Of a DNA stretch of 64,000 nt, positions 22,187 through 34,849 are shown one piece after another. The stretch is from Arabidopsis thaliana. Its lineage: Eukaryota; Streptophyta; Magnoliopsida; Brassicales; Brassicaceae. Position 1 is the first letter of the stretch. Every line of letters starts with the position of its first letter. The stretch covers positions 9,486,001 to 9,550,000 of the forward strand of contig NC_003076.8 in assembly GCF_000001735.4 (NCBI RefSeq), read 5' to 3'. Under the pieces are notes generated by a model that saw only the letters and a list, made by a program, of their open reading frames with translations, had not been told where the DNA came from and did no database searches. The position numbers and the translations under genes are program-made.

Positions 22187-22681
22187 ATGGAACAAGGAAC
22201 GATCAAGATCAAACTACCTAAACCATCAGAGATAACGAGGAGGCACAAGAAAGAGGCCGATATGGGCAAGAAGATAAAGAAAGAAGAGAACATGAAGAGA
22301 GATTTCATCAGACGGAGAATGGTTTTTCGAGTTAAGAAGATGACTTCTGTGATTTCCGGTGTCTTCAACCGCAAGAAAACACTTTCAGGTGAAAACAGAG
22401 AACAGAGAGATGGTTCTGAGGGCGATGAGACCGTGTTTGTTAAACTCAAGCAAAACCCAATTCAGAAGAAGGGGAGTTTCTGGGAAAGCGCAAGAATTCG
22501 ACTGAAGACACTCATCTTAGGGCAAAGATTGAAGAGGAGAAGAAACCGAAGAAGAAGCTTAAGTGAAGGAATGGAAGAAGAGGAGCTGTGCAAGAAGAGA
22601 ATACTAATGGGTGAAAGATGCAAACCAATGAACGGGGTTTTGCAGTATGATGGTGACGGAATTCTCCTACCCGAGCCATGA
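22187..22681 (+). CDS. small basic plant protein of unknown function
   Basis: A single exon of 164 codons from an ATG at 22187, which follows a pyrimidine-rich 5' region, to TGA at 22679-22681. The protein is very rich in Lys, Arg and Glu, with an RRRNRRRS cluster that could direct it to the nucleus. It has no membrane segment or signal peptide. The end carries ILMGERCKPMNGVLQYDGDG, a block I believe is shared by a family of small uncharacterised plant proteins. From gene order this would be At5g27020. I do not know its function. Confidence 0.75.
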   Translation: MEQGTIKIKLPKPSEITRRHKKEADMGKKIKKEENMKRDFIRRRMVFRVKKMTSVISGVFNRKKTLSGENREQRDGSEGDETVFVKLKQNPIQKKGSFWESARIRLKTLILGQRLKRRRNRRRSLSEGMEEEELCKKRILMGERCKPMNGVLQYDGDGILLPEP

Positions 22682-22912
22682 CGGTTGATCGGTTTTCGTC
22701 AGTATTAGTCCTAGTGTAGTTTCAGTTTCTTGTTGATTCACTCATTAGAGATTTGCAGGTAGTTTATACAAACTTTATTTCTTACCAATTTTCAATATCT
22801 TGAAATCTTGAAATCTTGAAACTAAGGCTACATTTGAAGATCTAATGACACTGCCTATAAATAATCGAGATTAGTTACATTGATGGATTATGAGGAAGCC
22901 ATTCTGGTTTGT

Positions 22913-25900
22913 TCATCTTTGTAACTGTTCTGGAGTTTGGTTGCTTGTGGTGGATGGTGAATTGATAGCTTCAGAGGGTGGAATCATCCCCCACTTGCCT
23001 TCACCCTCTGTCGGTTCCATCATCTTCACTGACCCGTCATTCAAACCTACCGCAAACTGGTTTGGGTCTTGCGGGTGAGCCGCCACAACAAGAGGAGACA
23101 AGCCTTGATTCCTGTGAAAGCAAAGAGAATCAATGAGAAGAGTTTATAACTATTTTGGCTTATGAAAATATACCAATTTCTCATGTTTCAGAAGTCAATT
23201 TAAGTCTATTATACAGATTCATGTACCAAACCTTACAAAGTACAGTGATTTAGAAATAAGAATCTGATGAAATGTTGGATAAACTTACCCTTGAGGCAAG
23301 TAGGCGGATGGAGAGATACGACATCTTAATCTGAGACTGTCCGCGTCAAATACTCCAATGTTACCATCGCGGAAAGTGGTGTAGATCAGCTGGCTGTTGC
23401 ATGCGTACACCGCTGAAGATATAGGAGCAGACAGCGAGTCTTGTGGAATCCACTGAGACATGAAAACAAGAGAACATAAGTCATTACAAATTTCAAAATA
23501 ATGATTAAGAATATGTATATATGACCTTGCATTTCATATATACATGCCAGGTCAGAGATGATCCATTTTATATAAGTGGATTTACAGAGATGATCTCATC
23601 ATAGTCATAGATACCTGTCGGATACATTCCATCTTGGAAGCATCAAATACCGCCAGTTGTGTCTCGTGGACTACCAGAATACGCAACTGATCCACATGAA
23701 ACTGAACCCGCGTGTCTCCATTGGCGGCTTTTCCTGCTGGCATTTGTATTGCAACGGATTTCCTCTTCTCCCATGTGTCAATGCTCCAAAAGCAGATCTA
23801 AGAGAAGACAACAGGAAGAATAAGTATCCTCCTAGATTAGATAAGTCTAATGGTAGAAAATCCAGCAAGGAAACAACACAAAATAATCAAGCATTTTTCC
23901 CTTCAGTTGAGATATATTTACTACAGGACAACAACAACAACAACAAGACGCAGCATAACACACCTGTGCATCAGCACCAGATGAAACCAAGATGTTGAGG
24001 GCTGTAGAAAATGCTAGGCCTGTGATGCGTTTCTGGTGACCCTTTAGCTTTGATTTGACCTGATGGAACACAATATGCAAGTTTCAGATCGTTGATAGAG
24101 TTTTAAGGCAACATTAGCAGTGAGGGGAAAATTAAACTGTAAAACATATGTGAAGCTATGAGAACCATTTCTTCAAAAAACGTAAGGTTCACAAGTTTTT
24201 CCTTGTCATAGATCAAAAAGACTACATAAGTGGCAATGGTTAGTACTAGAAACTACTTACCTCATCCACTCGGACATTATAGATGTGAATCGTAGAGTCT
24301 TCCATTCCAATGGCGATGACGTTATTGTCCTGAGGATGGAACGCCAAAAACGTTGATGCTGGTGGAGGCGGCATGAATGTTGTCATCACCTATAAGGCCA
24401 ATAGTTTTTTTGTGGAAATTAGAACAACCAAAAGAGTTTACTAGATTAGTGTGAGAACATTTTCAGTTAGAAATCTTGTGGCTTTTTTTAAGTTCATATA
24501 GATAATATATACCTTAAAAGTCATCATGTTGAACAACGAGACTTTTCCTCCAGCAGCAGACATGACATATGAGTCGTTCTTAGAGAGAGCGATGCATGGG
24601 GCAGCGTTTTCAAGGTTTACACCAGACACATCATTGGTCATAAGAAGACCACTGTTTGGTTGCCAATGCTGAGGAACAACAGTAGCAGTTGCCTGCATAA
24701 TAAACAGTACTTAAATAAAACCGCACACAGCATGCATTAAGCTATCTCTAACTCTTTAAAACCGCAGACAGCATGCATTAAGCTCTCTCAAACTCTTTTT
24801 TACGATTACCTTTCCACTAGGGTTCTGCTCATTGGGAACCCACTTCCAGAGTCTCTGGATACCATTGGAACCTAGTGCCAAGATTCCAGCACCGGAATTC
24901 GTATACAGAAGCTGAACAACCTGCTTTCCCACGCAGCATGAGAAAATTAAGCCTCAATTTCAAAACATTTATAGAAATCCAACAACTTTCTGAGAAAGAT
25001 AACTGCACAAACCTTTGTGGAAGAACCAGCGGTATCGGGTAAAGTAGCTTGGAAACACTGGGAAGGGTCCAAGATTTCAGCTAATTGCCAAGATTTTGGT
25101 TTGTCTGTTGAGTCATCGATTCTCGACTTTGAGGGATCAACTCCATTCTTGAGGATATTCAGAAAAAAAAGATTAGTAAATATTTTTTTTAAACATGACA
25201 AAAAAATCGGAAACAGTCAACTACTATAGTCAGAGAATAGTAAACTACAATTTCGACAAATGGAAGTTCACTTCATTTACAACCGAAAATCCAGAACAGA
25301 ATAATAAATTATAGAAATGGCTAGAAACATAGCATTTAATGAGTGATTTTACCAGCATTTGTGAGTGTCTAACAGGAGAGCCTCGTTCAACTTTACAATT
25401 GACAGACGCAACAGGAGCACCAGGAACCTAACAGAATATACCAAAGTGTGTAAACCGAGACAGCTTGTAATGACAGTGGATGTAAAAAAGGGAAAAAATG
25501 TAATACAAAGTTGAGAAACATTACAGCTTTGAAATCAACTGGAGTCCTCATCGTTTCAGAAGCTGGAGTTTCCATCGCTCGAAGAGATCGGAAACCAGCT
25601 GGATTAGCTAGGATCTTAAATCCGTTATCTGCCGTAGTAACGGCTAGAAGATTGCCGTCCTTGTTAAATCTCAAATGGGGAAGAGCCTGAAGTTGGGACA
25701 AGTTATATGCAAACCTAAAAAGACGAACATCCAAGCAACAAGCCATGGGAAAAAGAATCTTTGGGACTTACCGGAAGTCCACCCTCAGCATCAGTGCTAG
25801 TCAGAACATTGATGTTGTTCATATCCCAAAATTTGATTTGTCCATCTTCACCAACAGCCAGAAAATGGTTTTTTGAGGTATCGAACTGAACCACACCTGC

Positions 25901-28900
25901 CAACTTTTTCTGAAACTCTTTATACGTCCTTTTAATTGATCCTTCACTTTCATTCCACTCAACTAGGAAAGAATCTCCATCTTTACTCGTTCCACAAGAG
26001 AACAATCTGAAGGGGGAAAAAACATCAGAAAGCACTGAAAAGGTAAACTTAAAACAGAAAGATAAGATTAGAAACTCAAGGACACAACTCAGTATCCTCC
26101 GGAGTAAACAAAAGAATCTGAAGATTTTGGAAACTGAGGAGTGAAGAACAAGCGGTATAGAAGAGGGAAATGTTTATGAGTTTAAGATCTTACCTAGTAC
26201 CATCAGCACTGTAAAGCATCCTCGTACACCATTTACCGGGAGCATCATAGTCAACTCTGGAACCCAGATTATCATAAAGCCAGGCTTTTATTTTCCCATC
26301 TATGGCGGTTGAAAATATGAACTGAAATCCAAATAAGAACGAGATGTATTTTGGTAAAGAACAGAAATTCATAGGCAAGATAATACTATATGAAATGTGT
26401 CGTCTACTTTATTGTTCTTCAAACGGATTGGTAAAACAGTATAATAATTGATGTAAAATATAGTTTGATTCAATCCTTGCCGCACCTGAATGTTCTCTTT
26501 GTAATGAGGGCAAATGGAATAAACTGGAGCGTCGTGGCCTTCAAAAGTAAAATGCTTCCGACCAGAAACATCCCATACCTGTTCCACATTGATCAAGTTA
26601 GCCAGCTGCATTGATATCTAACAGTGAAACTTTGTGACTCTTTATCTCACCTTGATTAATTTATCATCTCCGCAAGTAATTACACATAGTTGTCTGTTTG
26701 GATTGGCGAAAGCCAAGTCGTTCACAGCACCGACATGGGCATCAATCTGTGAAAAAGTGATCTAGTCTCAGTGGGATATTATTACATCGCAATATTTCTC
26801 GTACAGATCACAAGTATGCTTACCTCAGTATGTTGGCGAAGATCATTAGGTCCAGAGAAAGCGTACAACTGAATTAGATGTTTTGTAAACGCAACCCCTG
26901 CACAATAAGAGACTGAGACCAGAGACCATAGACAACATACAATTAAAATCCAACAATGCATGACGGGAAGCTTACCAATGAAATTTCCATCCGGACTCCA
27001 TGCAACGCGAGTGACAGATATCGGTGTTTCTTTAGCTATCAAAGCCTGAATGATGCCAAAAGAAAGGCAAGTATAAGAATCTTGCACAGCAACTAGTTTG
27101 CTGATACGTTTTATCTCCAACACTTCTCATAGCCATTTGGTTGAATTCCGCCTTTATACATCAAACACATAAACTAAAAACTTCTTAGCTGTAAAGACAA
27201 ACCTGAAACTGATGTGAGCAATTAGACATATCCCATATCTTGAATGGCCTTGAAACCAGCCTCTCTCGAGCGGCAAGTTCCCACAATGTGATTTCTCCCG
27301 TCGCAGATCCAACTGATGGCATTCAAACGGTCATTCAGAAAGCCAAATAAGAGATAACAGAAATATAACTTCAAACACAGTTTAGAATTTGTATTCTTTT
27401 TTTCAAACCCCCATACCAAGAAGTAACGTGTTTTGCATAGGGTAGAACTCCATGCTTGTCACAGTGGACCCTTGATGCAGCGCCAGAGCTGCCTTTGTTG
27501 GCAAATCTTCCAGCGACCATGGAGCTTGCTGCCTAGGAGCAGGATATGTCACCTGGAAAATGATAAATGCTTAGAATTTTGAGAAGATGCAAGAATTATA
27601 TAAACAGCTTTCCAGAAAAAGAAAAGAATTCGCGTTACCTCCTCCACAGATGGAGCAGGGCGGAGACGCTTCATTAGTTCATGATCAGGATTCTGATAAT
27701 CTACTATACCTGGAGTTGCTGGTGGTGTTCTTGGTCGCTTCAAGATTGACACTTTTTGGAAGAAAAATAATAAGTTTTTGATGGAAACTGAAATGATAGT
27801 TATTGATAAGTCGAGGATTAGAAATCTAGAGGATCGTCAAAAACTAACTTTGATTCTGAGGTTGAGGCATCAAGGCAGGTGTAACAACGGCAGCTTGGAC
27901 AGCAGAAGCACCAGAGGCAGCAGCCATCCAACTAGCTAAAGCACCAGCATTAGCAGCAGCAGGACCAGGTGGAAAGGGCTACATGTAATACAGATTCCAC
28001 AAACATTAAGATTAATTTAGATTCAAAAAACATGATTAAAGCAGTCAAACATCGAGGTTTCTTACAACATGAGGTCCAAGTGACGGATAAGCTGCTGGCT
28101 TCGTCAAAGTAGTAACAGGCTGATTGACTGCTGAAGGTGCGAGAGGACCATTCGGAAGTGTGCAAGTGTGGTCTGTGAATAGAGTTTTAATATCTGGGTT
28201 TGGCCTAGGATTCTTGCACAACTGGTGCTGCCAATTGAGGCTGCAAGAGAACATATGCACAATGAATCATCCAACAACGAAGTCATCCAAACCTCATCTG
28301 CAACATACAGAATGGTCATGAGGAAAGAAAAAAGAAACACACCTTTGATTAATCAGAGTCCGCAGTCTCGAAGATCTCAAAGTAGGGAACATCAATTTAT
28401 CACGAAAAAGTGGATTCGCTTCAATTAGTTTTTTAAGTTCGCCTAGCATTATGCCCCGAGCAGTTTTAGTGTCTCCATATTTTGAAAGCTGCTCATTTTC
28501 CCTGCAGATTCATGAAAATCATTGATGTCAAATTTCAATCCACAAAACGCAAACAATCGAGAGAGAAACTCGAGTATCACACCCTCTTTCACATCCAAAC
28601 AAAAACAGTCTACAAAGCATCACGAACTCGACTTGGACTGAACCTAAACCAAGTCTCATATTCCTACTTTCCATAACAACAGAAACATCAACAAGGAGAG
28701 ATCAAAATTCAATATATCATACCTAAAGTTTTGCAAAGTTAAGAGTTGAGTGATTTCTTTGTAAAGCTCCTCATTGAAAGTGGAGAAAACTCTCAAATCT
28801 TGCACTAGTATCTCAACTGCTTTTGCCTTCTCTTGCCTGTAACAACAGAGAACATCAAACTCTAAAACCACAAATCTTCAAGAGTAAAAAAACAAATAAG

Positions 28901-29263
28901 ACAGCTTATAATCATACCGATCAAGAGCCTCGAGATACTTCTGCTTCCTAATTTCAAAGAAAATCTTCATAGAGTATCTGTTATCATCAACCTTAGTAAA
29001 ACCTGACAAATACGTCTCAACATCATCCCATTCTCCAGCTAGAACTTTCTCATCAAAATACTTGGTATTGAAGAAGAATCCTGACTCTTTCTCAAGCCTA
29101 TATTTAACAAATTACAAATCAGTCAATCCCAAAATTCAGCCTCTCACAACACAACACAAAACAAACCATATAAATAGACTAACCTGTGCACAGATTCCTT
29201 AAATTTCTCTTCCTCCAGAAATTGAAGTATCAGAAACACCAACTCTCGACTCAACGACGACAT
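22913..29263 (-). CDS. TPR3: TOPLESS-related transcriptional corepressor TPR3
   Basis: The protein starts MSSLSRELVFLILQFL at 29263 and ends NQTPEQLQR with TGA at 22913. It is split over roughly two dozen exons (first coding exon 29184-29263) and totals about 1,100 residues, as in TOPLESS proteins. The N-terminal 200 residues hold a LisH motif and a CTLH region (RVFSTFNEELYKEITQLL), the tetramer-forming groove that binds EAR motifs. A Pro-rich linker (ILKRPRTPPATPG) follows, then many WD40 repeats forming two propellers. TOPLESS proteins are recruited by Aux/IAA, NINJA and other repressors and bring histone deacetylases. I remember this as At5g27030. Minus-strand exons can be followed through the whole span without an internal stop. 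Confidence 0.93.
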
Positions 29264-30344
29264 TCTCAACGAATCTCAAATCTGACGAGAAACGAAGAAG
29301 AGAGACGACGAAAGAAACACGAATCCGAGCTCTGAAGACACGAGCCCAGGTAAAGACTCTGATTTCGAGGATTTCTAGGGTTTTGAAGAGCTCTAGCTTT
29401 TAGAGAAAAATGGAGAGAGAGAGAGAGAATATATAAAGAAGGAGGAGAAGATTGGGGGATTGAGAAACTTTAGACCTCGCTTTCTTGGACGCGTTCTTCT
29501 TTGCACAGAGACATCGTTCTACCGACTTATCAGATATAAGCGGAGTCTTCGTCGGTGATAAGTAGGCTTCCTTATAAGAGAGGTAGGTTAAGTTATTATC
29601 AAATTGAGTGATAAGTTGATTTGGAGATAGAGTGGCGGATTCGAAAACAAAATTCAAATAGTGTGAATATTCTGTGCACACGTCCAGTCTGGTCCCCACA
29701 TTTTTCTCTCTCCTTTATTATGTCGCTCTCAGCTTTCGATGCACTCTTCGTTTGGCTTTTCTCATATTATCCTTTTTTTCTTTTTCTCGCGATATTTTTG
29801 AGATCTCTTTTTCGCAAGATTTAATTAAGTGTTCGTGACAATTACAATGTGGACAATTCAACATCTCGCAGGTTACGTCATATATAATTATATATACTCA
29901 TATTATAATCTTTGCTTTTTTTTTTAGGCATACACCAGGAGAATTACTCGTGTTCTCCATGGCGAAATGAGATTATTTATAAAAGAAAAACATAATATGG
30001 ATTTAGAAAATAGATATTTGAAAAGAAAAATAATAAAAAAAGGAAAATAATATTTTTAATATTTCTTTTTATTTGATTTTTTAGGAAAAACATAAATATT
30101 AAAAAAAGACATATTAAATCTTGTTTTTTAAATGTACTATTTTTTATAATTTAAAATTTTTAATAACTTTAAACCAATAATATTCAATAATTTTTATTGA
30201 AGTTTACAATTTATCAATTATAACTAATAAGTATTGTATTGAAAACCTATAAAATTAATCTTTTTGAAACATTTTTTTTCTAGAAAATCAAATAAAAGAA
30301 ACATATGGAGTATGAAAATAACTTATTAAGTATATATAAAATAA
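29264..30344. other. 5' flank of TPR3 and AT-rich intergenic sequence
   Basis: 29264-29450 is the 5' UTR and proximal promoter of TPR3, with a GA microsatellite at about 29412-29427. After about 29870 the sequence is extremely AT-rich and has no coding frame. Confidence 0.5.
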
Positions 30345-30850
30345 AATTTTATAGAGGCCGAATACATTAACTTTATTAGAATTAAGATTTACAAGTATTT
30401 AAGAGATAGAAAAAAATGATTAGGATATAACAATATGGTTTACATGTATATTCTTTATACGTCCTTTTAGTATGGAAGTACTCGTGTAGCTCTAATTTTG
30501 GAACTTTTTTTTTGAAATATTGATTTCGCTAAAGATTTAGTGAATGTATTTGCTAACTGATCACCAATGGAGACATGAGTAATCTGAAGCATTCCAGCTT
30601 GAATTAAGTGCTATATATATGGTTCATTCGAGAATAGAAAACCGGATTGGTACCGAGGTAAGTGGCACCAACATTTTCACAATATATCATATATATTCTT
30701 TATACCATTTAGAATTGTAAGCTTTGGTACCATATAGAGGCTAAATGTATTGACTTTATTTTAGAATGAGATTTACAGGTATTTATAGAGAGATAGAAAA
30801 GTGATTAGGGTATACTAATGAGAACAATACAATTTACAAATATATCTTAT
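30345..30850 (-). mobile_element. Ty1/copia LTR-retrotransposon relic
   Basis: A short minus-strand stretch at about 30500-30625 reads like the end of a copia pol polyprotein (RNase H end), with the family-typical block resembling QLANTFTKSLAKS. Related AT-rich segments of about 110 bases flank it at about 30345-30480 and 30735-30850 and look like LTR pieces. The element is badly broken, with most of its length missing, and appears old. Confidence 0.5.
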
Positions 30851-31429
30851 AAATTTAAGGATAAATGTCAATTTTCATTTTTTAAAAACACGATAGATAC
30901 AAATCGAGGTTAATTCTTCAAAACCTAACTTAAGTAAAATAAGAAATTTGATACTATGTTTCCTAACTTAAGTAAAATTTACTTATTAACATAAATGTAG
31001 AAAATATTTTTAAATTTGTTTTTTTCTTGATAATTTAAGGATAAACTAGGTAAGAATGCGTGCCATATATGGATAAATTATATGATATTACATTTTATAA
31101 ATTCTGTACTATTTAATTTTATAAATAGTTTTATTAATAATATTTCCAAATGACTCTATTTTTAATATGAAGATGTTTAATATTCAAATTTAAAGTGCAT
31201 TAAAAATCAAAGCATTAAATTATAAAAATGTTATATAAGGTAAAAATCTAAATTTGGAAATTCTAGATATATTAGAATAAAATGAGGTGTGTTTGGTTAT
31301 TAGTGGTTCAATGACGATGAAGATAAAACAATGTGTTTGACAAATGTGATAGTATAACTTATTTATTTTTAAATGTGAGAAAAATTGCTTGATTCACTGG
31401 TTTTGACTGGTTTCTTGAGGACAAACCTT
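30851..31429. other. AT-rich intergenic stretch
   Basis: No coding or RNA signal. Low-complexity AT-rich sequence between two transposon relics. The phrase CCTAACTTAAGTAAAAT occurs twice near 30925 and 30960. Confidence 0.5.
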
Positions 31430-32000
31430 GTATAGGTTTCTCTTGAAGCAAAACATGGAAGGTTTTTAGGCAGAGAGATTCCGAAAAAGACTGGGATGCT
31501 TTGGTATGGTTCAAATGTTCAACACCAAAGCATGTATTCCACATGTGAATCACAAACCTTGACATGTTATCTACAAGATCCAAACTTGCTTCCTGGGGAC
31601 TGCAGGTTCCTCTTGATTGATGCCTATGTTCTGGCTCGGTGGAGACAAGAGACCATATTTTCTTGCAGTGCCTTTTTACCCAGACTTTTTGGGATTCGAT
31701 TATGTCTAGACTGAGGTTGGCGTCCACGATTTTTGACAGTTGGCTTGTTTTGCTGGAATGGACAAATGTTAGAAACAAATCATCACCACAAACCCTGAGA
31801 CTGCTTCTAATCCACACTTTGGTCTATCATATTTGGAGACGGAGAAATAACGTCTTCCATAATTAACCTTACTACAATCCCGCTGCATGCTATCTTCAAG
31901 GAGATTGATCGACAAATCATCAACTCCAATACTGCTAGAAGGAAACTGAAAAAGTTCAGGAATCTAGTGGCTTTATGGCTTTACTAATGGATCCAAATTT
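31430..32000 (+). mobile_element. LINE retrotransposon, 3' end of ORF2
   Basis: The frame holding 31639 reads as the C-terminal zinc-binding domain of plant LINE reverse transcriptases (zf-RVT): WDALVWFKCSTPKHVFHM, then LDMLSTRSKLASWGLQV, then VETRDHIFLQC and WRRRNNVFHN. After a frame change the final part continues as RRKLKKFRNLVALWLY before a stop near 31985. In-frame stops at 31546-31548 and 31618-31620 and the frame change show that it is dead. Everything upstream of about 31430 is missing, so the copy is strongly 5'-truncated. Confidence 0.8.
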
Positions 32001-32677
32001 ATCTTTTACCCAATATACTTATTTGGTATGTACTTGTAGAACTAACAGTGTTCTCTCAGAGGTACTAGACCAATCTACTCTCAAATTGAGTCAACACTTG
32101 TAGACTTTTCCACTCTCTTAGATGTGCTCCCATGCTATTCTAAACCAAAATCACTCTAACTACTTTAAGTGATTGTTTTGTATATTTATCTTGGTTTTGA
32201 ACCAACCACAATGTCTCTTCTCCTTTTTCCATTGGAAATTCTGTCTAAATTCTACGATGACAAACTATTACATTCTAGCTTCTTGATTCCAAACCTATAA
32301 GCCTAAACCAACCAGCATCATTTTCTCTTGTTCAGCCTAAAAAGAAAGTTTAGACACATTACCTTACTTGATGGAGGAGGTTGATTTTCAGTCCTTGATC
32401 CCTCAAATTTCTTCAGAAAGTTTCCTCCGACATGCTTAGTCTTCTTCGTTGTCTCCGAGAACTTTGAAAAAAGGTGGATCCGGTGGAAGTAGTAGTGGAT
32501 CCGACGGAGGAAAGGGAGAGCGTGGCGTCGACAGCTATGAAGAAGATTAAGAAGGATGGAGATGAAGAAGTTAACCACGTCGTCGTTGAGAAATAAAAGC
32601 AAAACTAAAACTATTTATAGATTATAAGATGAAATTAAGGGTGAAATAGAGGTTGCAAGGCAACCCTAAATACCCTT
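32001..32677. other. intergenic sequence with a short coding-like segment
   Basis: 32000-32300 is probably the 3' flank of the LINE. From 32474 to a TAA at 32594-32596 the + strand gives 40 residues of coding-like composition (VDPVEVVVDPTEERE, ending NHVVVEK). It has no start, and the upstream frame is closed. I do not recognise it. It may be a gene fragment. Confidence 0.35.
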
Positions 32678-33560
32678 ATTGATGTCATTTTTTCGGGAGG
32701 ATCTTTTCTCTCCCTCTTCTCTCTCTAATACCTTTCAGAGAGAAAATAGGTTCTCGACCTGATTTTGGGGGCTAGAGTTTTTATGGAGACTTATGTCACA
32801 ATGTCGTTGGGCTCTGCGTCTGGCATCACTTGCGTATAAGCGGTGGAAGCTGTTTTTTCCGACATCGGTGGCTCTGTTTACCACTGTTGGCTGACACTTC
32901 CAGTACTGATTGGCTTCTTCTGCAACGGTGGCTGGTTATGTCTCCATCGATTCAGCCTCTGGCGATTCAGATGGCTAGTACTGGCTTTTGTCCGGATTTG
33001 TTTTTAGTCTTTCATTCTCTCGTTTCTCTTTAGCTTCAGTTATTTTGTGTTTGGACCGATGCTTTGGATTTGATTGAAGTTTTGTTCGTAGGTTTGAATG
33101 AAAGCAAGCCCCAAATAGCAAAATTTCCTTAACGATTGAAAACTTTTTGATTAAAGAAGAAGATGAAGAAGATTTACAGATTTGTATCAAGTGGAGTCAT
33201 ATTTGCAACAAAAGTCAATTGGAATTTCGCCTTGGTTTGTTTGGGCGAAGAAGATGAATAAGCTTTCCGGCGATTTCTGCTTAGAATGAAGCTTCCGACA
33301 TCACAACAACTTTTCGATAATCGGAGACTCCCTCCTCCTCTTCAACTTCCCACATGTCTTCCAACTTGTTTCTCATTTGACACGTGTTTTATATGTTGTA
33401 TACAAGTTTTTCCTTCAGTTTAGGGTTCTCTTATTTGAGCTTTTGGACTTATGATTTTTTTTACTTTAGTGTTTGTAAAATATTGGCATGTTACATTTGG
33501 CTTTGTATTATAATTAAAACACACTTGTAAAAAAAAAAAAAAAACTAATTGATGTTCATT
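32678..33560 (+). mobile_element. second A-tailed retroposon-like insertion with target-site duplication
   Basis: A block of about 0.86 kb starts pyrimidine-rich (TTTTCTCTCCCTCTTCTC, then TTTCAGAGAG near 32738), as in the element at 0.7 kb. It ends in 16 A at 33529-33544. ATTGATGTCATT at 32678-32689 and ATTGATGTTCATT at 33548-33560 flank it as an imperfect target duplication. There is no long ORF. Same class as the 700-1529 insertion. The Sadhu name is a hypothesis. Confidence 0.5.
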
Positions 33561-33651
33561 ACACTCATATATATATATAATGAATATACTTGCTAGAAAC
33601 CTAAATACATGGGCTTTAGATGGGCTAGTAGATAGGAAATACATGGGCTTG

Positions 33652-34031
33652 TCAAGTTAAGGTAGAAGTCATCCACAATGCCACTTGCATTCAAGATTCT
33701 CTCACAAGTCTGAGGAAATGTTTTTACGAGGCTTTACGGGTTAACGCTGCTGGTGAAGAAAAGCAGAGTGATTACTAGGAAACAGAGCTTGAGGTTTGTT
33801 TCTGAAAGCGAGAATCCGGGTGCGATTCAAATTTATAGCCCTTAGCCAATTGCTTCATGTAGGCTTTTCTTGACAGCGAAGTTACCTCATCGACTTTAGC
33901 TTTTCTTCCTTCGGTTAGATCGTAGTGAGCATAGTCGAAATCCATGGCGGAACCTGTCCAAATTTTCCTTGGAAGCTCTCCGAGGAAGAAAGTGTTCTTG
34001 AAGTGGACACCAAGCTTTCATACATGTATCC
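33652..34031 (-). pseudogene. 5' fragment of a CDC20-like gene
   Basis: This segment is clearly homologous to the first 130 or so codons of CDC20.3 (start region 45081 downward to about 44700). Stretches such as GTTAAGGTAGAAGTCATCCA and ACGAGGCTTTACGG are shared, and so are the Met start area and the 5' UTR out to about 34200. It is interrupted and stops at about 33652, where the homology ends abruptly. No WD40 propeller is encoded. It stands divergent to AGL101 just as CDC20.3 stands to AGL54. Confidence 0.85.
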
Positions 34032-34260
34032 ATTATTATTACTAAACACGAAGAAAACAAAACGGATCTAACTGAATATACTCTGAAGATTATTAGAAGA
34101 AATTAGACAGAAACTAATCAAATGAAGCCTGCAGAGAAGAGAAGAGAAGAAAGCGTTAAAAGACTAATCAAATAAATTCAAGCAGAGAGTGAGAGAGCGG
34201 AGAGTATTGTTTCGTCGCTTGTGATTTGAGAGGAGGAGGAGTGATGGAGAAGGTTTACCA

Positions 34261-34638
34261 ATGAGAGAACAGACCATGTTCAAGAAAGCCTTGGAGCTTT
34301 CAACTCTGTGCAACATCGAAGTCTGTGTCATATATTATGGTCGTGACGGAGAACTCTTCAAGACATGGCCGGAGGATGAATCCAAGGTTCGAGACATGGC
34401 AGAGAGGTTTACCAAACTAAACGAGAGAGAGCGACGGAAGAAAAGAACCAATCTTTCTCTGTTTCTACGTAAGAAGATCCTCGACGACAATAAGCTCTCA
34501 GGGAAAGTCTTAGAGATGAAGGATTCGTTAGAAAGGGGTCTACGGGTGCTACAAGATAAGCTTCTGTTACTACAACCCGAGAATCAGACCAAGTCCCTGA
34601 CTCGTTCTGTTTCTAGTTTAGATTATGTGTTCGTTTAA
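34261..34638 (+). CDS. AGL101: Truncated type I MADS-box gene (AGL101-like)
   Basis: A 125-codon frame aligns with AGL53 from its internal Met40 (MREQTMFKKALELSTLC) onward. It lacks the 39 residues before it. After LLLLQPENQ it jumps to a segment matching AGL53 near its PDSVSS motif, so about 230 bp are missing, and it then ends early in what is 3' UTR in AGL53. The remaining MADS-like part is well kept. From gene order it is At5g27050. It could make a short DNA-binding-like protein or be a pseudogene. A six-codon upstream ORF (34244-34264) ends with TGA overlapping the ATG in an ATGA. Confidence 0.7.
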   Translation: MREQTMFKKALELSTLCNIEVCVIYYGRDGELFKTWPEDESKVRDMAERFTKLNERERRKKRTNLSLFLRKKILDDNKLSGKVLEMKDSLERGLRVLQDKLLLLQPENQTKSLTRSVSSLDYVFV

Positions 34639-34849
34639 TTGTCTGATTAAGAGTTTCTGTTGAATTGTATGTTTTCCTAACTATGAATGCTATTTTCTCA
34701 ATTCTATTTTTGTCTATGAGTCTTAAATTTGAGTTTGAATATACATTAGACATTGAATGTTAGATGTCCATAATTGATGCAGGTAAGACAACTAATTGAG
34801 TAATTGAGCAAGATATTCTGTGAAATTTTCGGTTCAATTTGTGAATGAA

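Noticed and set aside
22187-22681. Antisense 114-codon frame at 22105-22449 as the real gene
   Set aside because: The + strand frame is longer, has a proper leader and carries a conserved C-terminal block. The antisense frame is its shadow.
31496-31714. 72-codon + frame as an independent gene
   Set aside because: It overlaps the LINE ORF2 frame and is a shadow of it.
32318-32602. 94-codon minus-strand frame as a gene
   Set aside because: Basic, Phe-rich and without a domain. The opposite strand has the more coding-like composition at 32474-32596.
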